DNA of 64,000 nucleotides from assembly GCA_032252755.1 (NCBI GenBank), contig JAVUPY010000073.1:1-64000 (forward strand). Direction: 5' to 3'. The position numbers and the translations under genes were made by a program. Every line of letters starts with the position of its first letter. The first letter of the stretch is position 1. Positions 44,268 through 53,284 of the stretch are shown here, in pieces. The DNA comes from Terriglobia bacterium. Its GTDB lineage: Bacteria; Acidobacteriota; Terriglobia; Terriglobales; Acidobacteriaceae. The notes under the pieces are model-generated. The model saw nothing but the letters and a program-made list of their open reading frames with translations, did no database searches and was not told the DNA's origin.

Positions 44268-45284
44268 ATGCCGGATGCAACGGCTGGCATTTTGTTGTTG
44301 ATCGTCGCTGGGGTGATGAACGCCAACTTCACTATCCCGATGAAGTTCACGAAAAAGTGGGCGTGGGAAAACACATGGGCGGTGTGGAGCGTCTACGCGC
44401 TGCTCCTTCTGCCGCCGCTGGCCGCATATCTCACGGTGCCGAGTCTCGGGACGGTGTATGCGCAGGCGGGAGCGCGAGCGGTCACGCTGGTTGCGTTGTG
44501 CGGGTTCGCGTGGGGGATTGCGCAGGTACTATTCGGGTTGGCGGTTGACTCGATTGGCGTGGCGCTGGCGTTTGCGATCGTGCTCGGGCTTTCGGCGGCG
44601 ATCGGCAGCTTGATTCCGCTGATCCAATTGCATCCGGACAAGATCTTTACTCCTGCGGGACTAGGTGTCATCGCAGGCGTGATCCTCGTGGTAGCGGGAG
44701 TGGCGGTTTGTGCCATTGCAGGGAAGAAGCGAGAGAAAACCGCTGGAACTGAGCGCCACAGCAAGATGTCTTTCGGAACGGGATTGGCCTGCGCGATTCT
44801 CAGTGGGCTTGGTGCGGCGGCGATGAACTTCGGCGTTGCATTCGGTGGCGCGCTCAGCAGCGCGGCCAGTTCAGCCGGGGCGAGTCATAACTGGACGATC
44901 AATGCAGTGTGGTTTCCGTTGATGGTCGCCGGGGCGGTTCCGAACGTTCTGTATTGCGTTTACCTGATGCGAAAAAATCACACCGGCGGAAACTTTTCGG
45001 TTTCGGGCAGCAGTTCGTACTGGGTTCTTGCGCTGGTGATGGCGCTGTTCTGGTTTGTCAGCACAATTATGTATGGTGTCGCGAGCAACAAGCTTGGGGA
45101 ACTTGGACCCGTTCTCGGATGGCCATTCTTTATGTCCCTGATCGTCATTGTGGCGAGCGTAATGGGTTGGCTTACCGGCGAGTGGAAGAATGCCGGTAAG
45201 ACTCCGGTTCGGTTGCAGATAACGGGAGTTGCGATCCTGGTAATCGCGGTCGTGGTATTGTCGCGTGCGGGACAGTATGTGTGA
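44268..45284 (+). CDS. rhaT: L-rhamnose/proton symporter
   Basis: 338 residues from the ATG at 44268, preceded by a perfect TAAGGAGGA. Ten hydrophobic segments fill the sequence. The start AGILLLIVAGVMNANFTIPMKFTKKWAWENTWAVWS and FGLAVDSIGVALAFAIVLGLSAAIGSLIPL match RhaT (drug/metabolite transporter superfamily). Brings a deoxy sugar or mannose-like monosaccharide into the cytoplasm with a proton. 64 bp after the GH38 gene. No rhamnose isomerase or kinase (rhaA/rhaB) is in the window, so the actual sugar could differ. Confidence 0.9.
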   Translation: MPDATAGILLLIVAGVMNANFTIPMKFTKKWAWENTWAVWSVYALLLLPPLAAYLTVPSLGTVYAQAGARAVTLVALCGFAWGIAQVLFGLAVDSIGVALAFAIVLGLSAAIGSLIPLIQLHPDKIFTPAGLGVIAGVILVVAGVAVCAIAGKKREKTAGTERHSKMSFGTGLACAILSGLGAAAMNFGVAFGGALSSAASSAGASHNWTINAVWFPLMVAGAVPNVLYCVYLMRKNHTGGNFSVSGSSSYWVLALVMALFWFVSTIMYGVASNKLGELGPVLGWPFFMSLIVIVASVMGWLTGEWKNAGKTPVRLQITGVAILVIAVVVLSRAGQYV

Positions 45285-45329
45285 TTCGATCTTGCAACAG
45301 CCAACCACGAAGGAGCACTGAGATTTGCG

Positions 45330-46217
45330 ATGAGGAATCGAGCAGCGATTGTAGCAGTTCTGGTGATGGGACTTGCTGGGAGTGTATTTGCGCAGGAGGA
45401 GAGCACCGCGAGTTTGGAACCGAGTCAGGCGATTGCGTCCGAGTCGCGGATGCAGGATCGCGTGTTCCAGAGCGACTCGCTGGGTCGGCAGATGCACTAT
45501 CGGATCTTTCTTCCGAAGGGATATTTTGAGTCGGATCGATATTATCCGGTGCTTTACCTGCTCCATGGATTTAGCGGCGATTACCAGAACTGGAGCACGC
45601 TGACGAACCTGACGCATTACGCGGAAAATGCGCCGATCATCATCGTTATGCCGGATGCGGGCAATTCGTGGTATGTCGATTCGGCGACGGTTCCGCGGGA
45701 CAAGTTCGAAGAGTACATAGTCAAAGATGTCATACAGGAAGTTGAGCATCATTGGAGAGCGATTCGCGCACCGCATCGGCGGGCGATTGCTGGGCTCTCG
45801 ATGGGTGGTTATGCGGCGGTGAACTTGGCTCTGAAGCATCCCGGAATTTACAAGATGGCGGGAAGCATCAGCGGGGCGTTCAACGCGGCGTTGCCGGAAC
45901 TGGAGCAGAGAACGGATCTGAAGGCGAGCCTGGCACAGACATTTGGACCGGCGAACAGTAAAACGCGAGCGGAGAACGACGTATATCGCGAAGCGGCTAA
46001 TGCCGATCCGCAAAGCACACCTTATTTGTATATCGATTGCGGAAGCGAGGATGTGACGTTTGCCGAACCGAACCGAAGACTCGTCGCGATTCTCGGTCAG
46101 AGGAAGATTGCGTTCGAGTATCACGAGTTTCCGGGAGCGCATTCCTGGCAATACTGGGATGAGCGATTGCCGACGCTACTGAAGGTGGTTGAGCGCGAGA
46201 TTGCTCCGGATATGTGA
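45330..46217 (+). CDS. secreted esterase, alpha/beta hydrolase (esterase D / tannase-feruloyl-like)
   Basis: 295 residues. Signal peptide (AIVAVLVMGLAGSVFAQE). The alpha/beta hydrolase core is seen in YYPVLYLLHGFSG (oxyanion HG), nucleophile Ser157 in GLSMGGYAAV, then Asp probably in the YLYIDCGSEDVTF region and His in FPGAHSWQYWD. Typical of acetyl or feruloyl esterases. It would remove acyl groups from a glycan. 45 bp after rhaT, ending the sugar run. Confidence 0.9.
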   Translation: MRNRAAIVAVLVMGLAGSVFAQEESTASLEPSQAIASESRMQDRVFQSDSLGRQMHYRIFLPKGYFESDRYYPVLYLLHGFSGDYQNWSTLTNLTHYAENAPIIIVMPDAGNSWYVDSATVPRDKFEEYIVKDVIQEVEHHWRAIRAPHRRAIAGLSMGGYAAVNLALKHPGIYKMAGSISGAFNAALPELEQRTDLKASLAQTFGPANSKTRAENDVYREAANADPQSTPYLYIDCGSEDVTFAEPNRRLVAILGQRKIAFEYHEFPGAHSWQYWDERLPTLLKVVEREIAPDM

Positions 46218-46293
46218 GACAAGTAGCTCAAAACTTTTCGGAATTGTGAGCTGCCTCAACCCCATTCGCCGATCCCGGGCGGCTAACAACGAC

Positions 46294-46313
46294 GGGGACT
46301 GGAGACAGTCCCC
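46294..46313. terminator. perfect hairpin, bidirectional terminator candidate
   Basis: GGGGACTG (46294-46301) and CAGTCCCC (46306-46313) around gaga, followed by TCCTTCTTTGT. Lies between the convergent esterase and TPR genes. Confidence 0.6.
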
Positions 46314-46360
46314 TCCTTCTTTGTGGGTGCGGAAAATCTGAGATCGGAGCAGGTAAATGA

Positions 46361-46392
46361 CCCCACCTGCGACAGACGCGCAGACATTGGGG
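46361..46392. repeat. degenerate CCCCACCTGC...GCAGACATTGGGG hairpin
   Basis: A mutated member of the ACCCACATCTGC hairpin family (compare 9037, 49515). Sits in the same convergent gap. Confidence 0.5.
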
Positions 46393-46410
46393 TACCGAAG
46401 TTGGATGCGA

Positions 46411-47838
46411 CTAGCTCCTGACGGCTTGTTGCGCGAGCCAGAGGTCAATGTCGAGGCGGTGCAGAGTAAGAATAGAGTCCTTCAATTCTGATGCTGCCTT
46501 GTCATTGCCGGCCGCCTGGCAGGCTTTCAGCAGCATGAGCTGAGAAAAGGGATTCCCGGCATCATCCTGCAGTTCAGAGATGGCGTCTTCGTACTTTTTC
46601 TGAAAGTAGAGCCAGGCGCCGTTACCGCCTTTCCATGCAGCCTGGATCAAGGGGTCAGGAGACTCCTTGAAGGCTTCCAGTTCGGTGATGGAGCGCTTGG
46701 CGAGGGCGGTGTCACCGGCCAGAACAGCAACTCGTACCTTGTGAGCCATGATGCGTGCAAGCAGTTCGTCCTGCTGCGCCTGCGGCATGTTGTGATCCTC
46801 GTGAAGTTCGACGATAGCTCGGTCGAAACTGGTGAATGCAGATGACACATCTTTGGCCATGAATGCTTCGGCGAGGATGGCGTTGACGGCGAATGCTATC
46901 TGGCCTTCCTTGTGCATTGCGGCGATGAAGGTCTCAAGCTCTTTGTTGGCGGCGTCGAGATTGTTCTCGCGAATGTAGCTGTAGGCCGCCATCTGTCGGC
47001 AGACAATCGAAACACTCGGCTCGATCTGCCCGCCGGAACACTTAGCATATTCGGCGCGGGCGCGTTCCTGATCGCCCATCAGGGCGTAGGTGTCGCCCAA
47101 GCCCTGCTGAGAGGAATAGAAGGTTGGAAGAATTTTGAGGGCCTCGCGGTAGTGGGTGAGGGCCTCTTCGTAGTGTCCAGACAGGCGCAGGATTTCGGCG
47201 TAGGAGTCCTGCGGGTTCGGTTCGTTGGGGATGACATCGGCGTATCGCCTCATGGCTGCGATAGCCTGGACGAACTTGTGCTGGTAGGCGTAAGCGTAGC
47301 CGGCTTCGTTCAGGGCCGGTGCGTAATTGGGATCGAGCGCCAGGGCTTTCTCCTGCAGGACGGCAACACGCTCCCACTGGTTCAACGCGGTGCCGTACCA
47401 CGAGCCAACCTCGTAGAGGACGAACTTGTCTCCGGGATACCTGGAGACGAGGTCATTGGCGGCGGAGATAGCCGCGATCATGTTGGAGCCACCACGAGCG
47501 ACGACCCAGCGAATCATCAACTGCTCGCCTTCTGAGGCTTTGGGCGCCAGTTCGCTGACCTTCTCGCGCGCGCGTGCGGCAGCTGCGGGTGAAGAGTCGG
47601 AGATGGCGATCATTGCCCAGGCCATCGCGAAGTCGGGGTCCGCCTTTACTGCCGAGCGAAATTTGCGCATCGCTTCGTCGAGCCGGAGATTGCCTTGCAA
47701 CTCGATGCCTTGACGATAGAACCGGAGAGCGGCTGCAGACCTTGAGTGGACGGGTAGCGTAGATTGCGCGTCAGCGCCGAAGCAGGGAATGATTGCGAGC
47801 GCTGTCAGGAAAACAGCGAAGCACACCTTGTTCCGCAT
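46411..47838 (-). CDS. secreted TPR-repeat protein
   Basis: 475 residues from the ATG at 47838, which begins a signal peptide (CFAVFLTALAIIPCFGADAQ); a frame 28 codons longer lacks a signal. About ten TPR-like units follow, for example ALRFYRQGIELQGNLRLDEAMRKFRSAVKADPDFAMAWAMIAI and YEEALTHYREALKILPTFYSSQQGLGDTYALMGDQERARAEYAKC. A role in protein-protein contact is expected; no enzymatic motif. Similar TPR regions occur in kinase-linked proteins of this phylum (see 56785). Confidence 0.88.
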   Translation of the reverse strand: MRNKVCFAVFLTALAIIPCFGADAQSTLPVHSRSAAALRFYRQGIELQGNLRLDEAMRKFRSAVKADPDFAMAWAMIAISDSSPAAAARAREKVSELAPKASEGEQLMIRWVVARGGSNMIAAISAANDLVSRYPGDKFVLYEVGSWYGTALNQWERVAVLQEKALALDPNYAPALNEAGYAYAYQHKFVQAIAAMRRYADVIPNEPNPQDSYAEILRLSGHYEEALTHYREALKILPTFYSSQQGLGDTYALMGDQERARAEYAKCSGGQIEPSVSIVCRQMAAYSYIRENNLDAANKELETFIAAMHKEGQIAFAVNAILAEAFMAKDVSSAFTSFDRAIVELHEDHNMPQAQQDELLARIMAHKVRVAVLAGDTALAKRSITELEAFKESPDPLIQAAWKGGNGAWLYFQKKYEDAISELQDDAGNPFSQLMLLKACQAAGNDKAASELKDSILTLHRLDIDLWLAQQAVRS

Positions 47839-47934
47839 AATAGGGTGACAATAACAGAGGTCTAAACAATTTGAGGCATTACGGTTGTAACTTGCGTTAC
47901 CCTCCCCGGGTCGCTGTACCATTGCGGGAAATTC

Positions 47935-48402
47935 ATGACTATTGCCGCCTCAAGACTTACAAAAATGTTCGCCTTCGCGCTTGTGCTCGCCGGTTTGTCC
48001 GGCGCGGCATGGGCGAAGGAGGTGGCATTAGTGGTCGCGAGGTCATCGGCGCTGAAAGGCGTGCAATCTGTGGAGGTTGTAAAGGCGTTGAAGACGGCGC
48101 CAGCGAAATGGGCGGACGGTAAAGAGATAGTTTTCGTAATAAAAGCACCGGGCTCGAGTGAAACAAAAATCTTCGGCACCAAGCTTCTTAACCAGGCGCT
48201 GGAGCAGTTGCCGGCGTTCCTTGCTAATGCCAAGAAGACTTTCATCGTCGTCGCCACGGACGACGAAGTCATCAAAACCGTGAACAGCATGCCGAATGCG
48301 ATCGGCGTCGTTGATCTCTACTCCATCAACAGCTCCGTAACAGTGCTGAAGATCGACGGCAAACTGCCGCTCGAGCCGGGCTACCTGCTGCATTACAACT
48401 AG
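47935..48402 (+). CDS. exported periplasmic-binding-protein-like single domain
   Basis: 155 residues. Signal peptide (MFAFALVLAGLSGAAWAKE). The mature part (VALVVARSSALKGVQSVEVVKALKTAPAKWADGKEIVFVIKAPGSSETKIF ... VVDLYSINSSV) resembles one lobe of PstS-type phosphate/PBP-like proteins, with about 130 residues instead of 250-300. No transporter genes nearby. Possibly a ligand-binding sensor. It is divergent from the TPR gene at 46411, 96 bp apart. Confidence 0.7.
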   Translation: MTIAASRLTKMFAFALVLAGLSGAAWAKEVALVVARSSALKGVQSVEVVKALKTAPAKWADGKEIVFVIKAPGSSETKIFGTKLLNQALEQLPAFLANAKKTFIVVATDDEVIKTVNSMPNAIGVVDLYSINSSVTVLKIDGKLPLEPGYLLHYN

Positions 48403-48653
48403 GGCGCGAGCGGAGCTTCGCCCGAACGCCGGACTCGTAACAACACTCAATTCCGGTTATCACCCGTCAAGGTGACCGGTCTGCTTGTCTTCCGAGAAAT
48501 GAAAATGCAAAATCGGCGGCATATATAAGAAGGATGTCCCCACGGTTAAGGGCTCAGGGCTCGCTGTCTTCGAAAACATTCATCAACCGAAAACCAGGGC
48601 TAACAGGCTCAGGCCATATTTTGTTGTGCGTTGCAGCAGCCAGGAGGCCTAGT

Positions 48654-49496
48654 ATGTGCGAATTCTGCCTGAAGCATGGAGAAGGTAAAAAGTGGTATCT
48701 CGAAGCAAAGAACTACTCCGCGGATCTTGCGAGTGATGTCGAGCGGAGGAACCTGCTCAAGATGATGTACGAGAATCCGGAGGCAGTGGGGAAAGCGGTC
48801 GGGAAAGCTGAGAGTTTGCAGAAGCTTCCGAAATTCGTGCGCGAGTGGTTCGTGTTCATGATCACGCGGAAGCAGAAGAAGATGCACTACGGGCAGGTGG
48901 TGCCGATCGAGGATGTCGAGAAGATTTTCAACCTGACGAACTCGATTGTGCGCGTTGCGTGTTATTGCCGCTACAACACATTGGGCAAGGAGAAGCGATA
49001 TTGCTACGGAATCAGTGTGTCACCGGAGACCGGCCTGGCCGAGATTCTGGGTACAGTTGTTGAAGGATTCGATGGTGGGCCGTATACGTCGGGCGCGGAA
49101 ACGCTGACGCGGGAAGAGGCACTGGAGGCTTTTCGCAGACATGAGCGGGAGGGATTGGCGCACACGATCTGGACGTTCGGGACGCCGTTCATCGGCGGCG
49201 TCTGCAACTGCGATCGTTCGGATTGCTGGGCGATGCGGTTCACGCTGTCTCGAAATATGCCGATGATGTTTCGAGCAGAGTACGTCGGACAGATTGATCC
49301 GGATGTGTGCAACGGGTGTCGTGAATGTATGCGTCAGTGCCAGTTTGGCGCGCTGACGTGGAGCGCGTCGAATAAGAAAGCGGTGATCGATCAGCGCTGG
49401 TGCTATGGGTGCGGCGTTTGCCGGGCGGTGTGCAAGGAGAATGCGATCGCGCTGGTCGATCGGGCGCAGGTTCCTGTGGCGGCGAATTTGTGGTGA
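48654..49496 (+). CDS. 4Fe-4S dicluster ferredoxin-type protein
   Basis: 280 residues from the ATG at 48654 with CAGGAGG nearby; the open frame extends upstream without a site. The start MCEFCLKHGEGKKWYLEAKNY is distinctive. C-terminal two clusters: CNGCRECMRQCQFGAL and CYGCGVCRAVCKENAI, each CxxCxxCxxxC, one residue-spacing variant apart. The central CYCRYNTLGKEKRYCYGI and CNCDRSDCW add further cysteines. Cytoplasmic electron carrier or regulatory iron-sulfur protein; partner probably the flavoprotein gene that follows at 49698. Confidence 0.85.
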   Translation: MCEFCLKHGEGKKWYLEAKNYSADLASDVERRNLLKMMYENPEAVGKAVGKAESLQKLPKFVREWFVFMITRKQKKMHYGQVVPIEDVEKIFNLTNSIVRVACYCRYNTLGKEKRYCYGISVSPETGLAEILGTVVEGFDGGPYTSGAETLTREEALEAFRRHEREGLAHTIWTFGTPFIGGVCNCDRSDCWAMRFTLSRNMPMMFRAEYVGQIDPDVCNGCRECMRQCQFGALTWSASNKKAVIDQRWCYGCGVCRAVCKENAIALVDRAQVPVAANLW

Positions 49497-49514
49497 GGAA
49501 AGAGATCGGACAGA

Positions 49515-49544
49515 CCCACATCTGCTAACCGCGGCAGATGCGGG
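49515..49544. repeat. CCCACATCTGC hairpin repeat
   Basis: CCCACATCTGC (49515-49525) and GCAGATGCGGG (49534-49544) with one mismatch, just after the stop of the ferredoxin-type gene. Family as at 4262 and 9037. Confidence 0.7.
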
Positions 49545-49697
49545 GTACCCACGAGACGGTACCCTCCAGCCGAACAGCCCGCTCTCGCGCTGAAATGCCA
49601 CTCGAAGGTAGAGCCCGTGAGTGAATGAAGTTTCTTTTCACGCGGTATTCCACAGCGTAAGTTGAAGAGGAAACGGCGATGTACTTGGAGGCGCGGG

Positions 49698-50279
49698 GTG
49701 AAAGTACTGCTTATCAGTGGGAGTCCGAAAGAGAACGGCAATACGGCGCTGTTGATGCGGGAGTGCGCGAAGGTCATTGAAGAGCATGGGGTCGAGGCGG
49801 AGGTCGTTTCGCTGGCGGGGATGAAGATTGAGTCGTGCATTGCGTGCCTGAAGTGCGCGAAGACGGGCGAGTGCGGGCTGGATGATGGGCTGAACGAGAT
49901 CATTCGGAAGCTGCGCGGATCGCAAGGGTTCATTGTGGGGACGCCGGTGTATTTCGGCACGGCGCGCGGGGATGTGATGTGCGCCCTGCAGCGAATTGGA
50001 TATGTCTCACGGAACAGCGACAAGTATCTGACGGGGAAAGTTGGCGGCCCGGTGGCGGTGGCACGGAGAGGCGGCCAGACACTGACGCTGCAGGAGATGC
50101 TGATGTTCTTCCTTATTAATGACATGATCGTGCCGGGATCGAGCTACTGGAACATGGTTTTTGGGCGGCTGCCGGGCGAGGCGTTGAACGACGAAGAGGG
50201 AGTCGCTACGGTTCGGCACTTTGCGGAGAATGTGGCGGAGCTGGTGAAGAAGTTGAATGGGGGAACCAGAAATCAGTAA
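49698..50279 (+). CDS. flavodoxin-fold NAD(P)H/FMN oxidoreductase with Cys motif
   Basis: 193 residues from a GTG at 49698 with GGAG seven bases upstream. The FMN-phosphate loop is SGSPKENGNTALLM at 7-20 and the second FMN loop GTPVYFG at about 86-92. The insertion ESCIACLKCAKTGEC gives Cys-x2-Cys-x2-Cys-like residues as in iron-sulfur flavoproteins. Probably transfers electrons between a ferredoxin and an organic acceptor. Likely paired with the 4Fe-4S gene upstream (201-bp gap containing a hairpin). Confidence 0.87.
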   Translation: MKVLLISGSPKENGNTALLMRECAKVIEEHGVEAEVVSLAGMKIESCIACLKCAKTGECGLDDGLNEIIRKLRGSQGFIVGTPVYFGTARGDVMCALQRIGYVSRNSDKYLTGKVGGPVAVARRGGQTLTLQEMLMFFLINDMIVPGSSYWNMVFGRLPGEALNDEEGVATVRHFAENVAELVKKLNGGTRNQ

Positions 50280-50582
50280 GAGACTAACCGTTCACTTGAG
50301 AACTATCGTGGACGACGCCTCGCGTCGCTTTGGGCCGACGGGGCGTCGGCGCTCCGAATAGAGTTACTTTGGCATCAGAAAGATGCGACCGGAGTGGGTT
50401 TCGGGGCATCAACAAAGAGAAATACCTTTCATACACACGGGCACGGCCGGCGAAGAGCCGGTGCTCCGAGAAGTGTGCATCCATAAGGCTGGCAGGGAGT
50501 TAGGAGTCGGGAACGGGTGCGCAAAAACCGGTCCGATAATTTAAGATAGTCTGTTTGGTCTACCTTGGGTGAGGTTGATTGA
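50280..50582. other. intergenic leader of the pyruvate dehydrogenase genes
   Basis: 303 bp, no gene. Contains GC-rich self-complementary stretches around 50310-50360 (GACGCCTCGCGTC... GGCGTCGGCGC) and 50440-50470 (GGCCGGC ... GCCGG). Both end in the phrase GTGCTCCGA/GCGCTCCGA, so they are probably a dispersed repeat. No clear promoter hexamer pair seen. Confidence 0.5.
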
Positions 50583-53270
50583 GTGAACAAGTCTGATGGC
50601 AGTAATGGGAACGAGGCCGTGGGTCTTGAGGTGGTGGAGACCCGTGAGTGGCTGGATTCGTTAGATTACGTCCTGCAGAATGAGGGCGCCGAGCGCGCCG
50701 GGCGTCTGCTGCAGCAGTTGGAATTGCATACGGCCCAGAGCGGCTTCCGGATGCCGTTTACGGCGACAACGCCGTATACGAACACGATTCCGCCCGATAA
50801 GCAGCCACCGTTTCCGGGAAGCCAGGAGCTGGAACGCCGCATCAAGAGCCTGGTTCGATGGAACGCGCTGGCGATGGTGATGCGGGCGAACAAGAAATCC
50901 GAGGGCATTGGCGGCCACATTTCCACTTATGCCTCCGCGGCAACTCTCTACGAAGTCGGCTTCAATCATTTTTTCCGAGCGAAAACTGAGGATGGCGATC
51001 GCGACCTGGTTTATTTCCAGGGACACGCGTCGCCGGGTATGTACTCGCGGGCGTTCCTGGAAGGTCGGCTCTCGAAGGAAAAGTTGGAGAATTTCCGTCG
51101 CGAACTGGCTCAGGGTGGTGGGTTGTCGTCATATCCGCACCCTTGGCTGATGCCGGATTTCTGGGAGTTCCCGACGGTTTCGATGGGACTGGGGCCGATC
51201 CAGGCGATCTACCAGGCGCGGTTCAACCGCTATCTCGAGAATCGCGGCCTGAAGAAGGGAACGAGCGGGAAAGTCTGGGCGTTCCTCGGCGACGGCGAGA
51301 CGGATGAACCTGAGGCGCTGGGCGCGATTTCGCTGGCGGCACGGGAGAAGCTCGACAACCTCATCTTTGTTATCAACTGCAACCTTCAACGGCTGGATGG
51401 GCCGGTGCGCGGCAACGGCAAAATCATCCAGGAACTGGAAGCGAGCTTCCGCGGAACCGGCTGGAATGTGATCAAGGTCATCTGGGGCAGCGATTGGGAT
51501 GCGCTGCTGGCGAAGGATCGCGAGGGCCTGCTGGTGAAGCGCATGGGCGAGGTCTGCGACGGACAATATCAGAAATACTTTGTCGAGAGCGGCGCCTACT
51601 TCCGCGAGAACTTCTTCGGCACCGATCCTCGACTGCTGAAGATGGTGGAGCACCTCAGCGACGAGCAACTAGAGAAGATGCGACTGGGTGGACACGACCC
51701 ACTCAAGGTCTATGCGGCGTACAAGGCGGCTACAGATCACAAGGGATCGCCGACGGTGATTCTCGCCAAGACGATTAAAGGTTACGGGCTGGGCGAGAGC
51801 GGCGAAGGCAAGAACATCACGCACCAGCAGAAGAAGATCAATGACGAAGAGCTGGCGCTGTTCCGCTCGCGATTTGGGATTCCGATTAAGGACGAAGAGC
51901 TGCACGGTGCTCCGTTCTATCGGCCGCCGGAAGACAGCCTGGAAATCCAGTACATGCAGGATCGGCGGAAGCAACTGGGCGGGTACATGCCGGCGCGAAA
52001 GGTTGTGGCGCCGAAGCTGGAGCCAGTGAGCGAAGAGGTATTCGAGGAGTTCTACAAGGGGACGGAGGGACGCAAGGTTTCGACGACGATGGTGTTCGTG
52101 CGCATGCTATCGAAGATGCTACGCGACCCGCAAGTCGGAAAGCTGGTGGTGCCGATCGTTCCCGACGAAGCGCGCACGTTCGGCATGGAAGCGATGTTCC
52201 GGCAGGTGGGAATTTATTCGAGCGTCGGCCAGCTTTACGAGCCGGTCGACATGGACACGCTTCTTTATTACAAGGAGTCGAAGGACGGGCAGATCCTGGA
52301 AGAAGGCATTACGGAAGCGGGATCGATGTCGTCGTTCATTGCCGCCGGCACTTCATATGCCAACCACGGGATCAATACGATTCCGTTCTTTATTTATTAC
52401 TCGATGTTCGGGATGCAGCGGGTGGGCGACCTGGTGTGGGCGGCGGGCGATATGCGCTGCCGCGGCTTCATGCTGGGCGGAACGTCGGGACGCACGACGC
52501 TGAACGGCGAAGGACTACAGCACCAGGACGGCAACAGTCACCTGCTGGCGTATCCGGTGCCGAACCTGGTTGCATACGATCCGGCGTTTGCATATGAGCT
52601 GGCGGTGATCATCCAGGATGGCATTCGGCGGATGTATGTGGAGCAGGAGCCGGTCTTCTATTACCTGACGGTGATGAACGAGCCCTGGGAGATGCCGGCG
52701 ATGCCCGACGGTTCGCGCGAAGGCATTCTGAAAGGGATGTACCTGTTCCAGAAATCCGAAAAAAAGGATGCGAAGCTGCGGGCGAAGTTGCTGGGCAGCG
52801 GTGCGATGATGCAGTCGGTGATGGAGGCACAGAAGATCCTGGAAGAGAAGTACGGGGTGGCTGCGGACATTTACAGTGTGACCAGCTATAAATGCCTGTA
52901 CATCGACGGGATTTCGACCGAGCGCTGGAACATGCTGCATCCGGGGGAGAAAGAGCGGTTGCCATATGTGACGCAGATCCTGGGCGGAGATGACGGCGTG
53001 GTTGTCGCGGCATCTGACTATGTGAAGATGCTGCCGGAGTCGATTTCAAAGTGGGTGCCGGGAAAGATGATTTCGCTCGGGACGGACGGCTTTGGGCGGA
53101 GCGAGTCGCGCGCCGCTCTGCGAGACTTCTTCGAGGTGGATGCGAAGCACATTGTGCTGGCGACACTTTCGGCGCTGATGAGGGACGGCAAGGTGAAGGC
53201 TGACGTAGTGAAGAAAGCAATCCAGGATGTTGGGATCAATCCCGAGAAGCCGCACCCGGTGGTGTCCTAG
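50583..53270 (+). CDS. aceE: pyruvate dehydrogenase E1 component (homodimeric type)
   Basis: 895 residues from a GTG, with GGTGAGG about 10 bases upstream. E. coli-type E1: decarboxylates pyruvate with thiamine diphosphate and acetylates the lipoyl domains of AceF. The ThDP motif runs from GDGETDEPEAL to NCNLQRLDGPV (about residues 238-278). GHISTYASAATLYEVGFNHFF and PVDMDTLLYYKESKDGQILEEGITEAGSM are conserved. The stop TAG overlaps the first possible start of aceF, giving a tight operon. Confidence 0.96.
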   Translation: MNKSDGSNGNEAVGLEVVETREWLDSLDYVLQNEGAERAGRLLQQLELHTAQSGFRMPFTATTPYTNTIPPDKQPPFPGSQELERRIKSLVRWNALAMVMRANKKSEGIGGHISTYASAATLYEVGFNHFFRAKTEDGDRDLVYFQGHASPGMYSRAFLEGRLSKEKLENFRRELAQGGGLSSYPHPWLMPDFWEFPTVSMGLGPIQAIYQARFNRYLENRGLKKGTSGKVWAFLGDGETDEPEALGAISLAAREKLDNLIFVINCNLQRLDGPVRGNGKIIQELEASFRGTGWNVIKVIWGSDWDALLAKDREGLLVKRMGEVCDGQYQKYFVESGAYFRENFFGTDPRLLKMVEHLSDEQLEKMRLGGHDPLKVYAAYKAATDHKGSPTVILAKTIKGYGLGESGEGKNITHQQKKINDEELALFRSRFGIPIKDEELHGAPFYRPPEDSLEIQYMQDRRKQLGGYMPARKVVAPKLEPVSEEVFEEFYKGTEGRKVSTTMVFVRMLSKMLRDPQVGKLVVPIVPDEARTFGMEAMFRQVGIYSSVGQLYEPVDMDTLLYYKESKDGQILEEGITEAGSMSSFIAAGTSYANHGINTIPFFIYYSMFGMQRVGDLVWAAGDMRCRGFMLGGTSGRTTLNGEGLQHQDGNSHLLAYPVPNLVAYDPAFAYELAVIIQDGIRRMYVEQEPVFYYLTVMNEPWEMPAMPDGSREGILKGMYLFQKSEKKDAKLRAKLLGSGAMMQSVMEAQKILEEKYGVAADIYSVTSYKCLYIDGISTERWNMLHPGEKERLPYVTQILGGDDGVVVAASDYVKMLPESISKWVPGKMISLGTDGFGRSESRAALRDFFEVDAKHIVLATLSALMRDGKVKADVVKKAIQDVGINPEKPHPVVS

Positions 53271-53284
53271 TGAAAGGAACCTCA

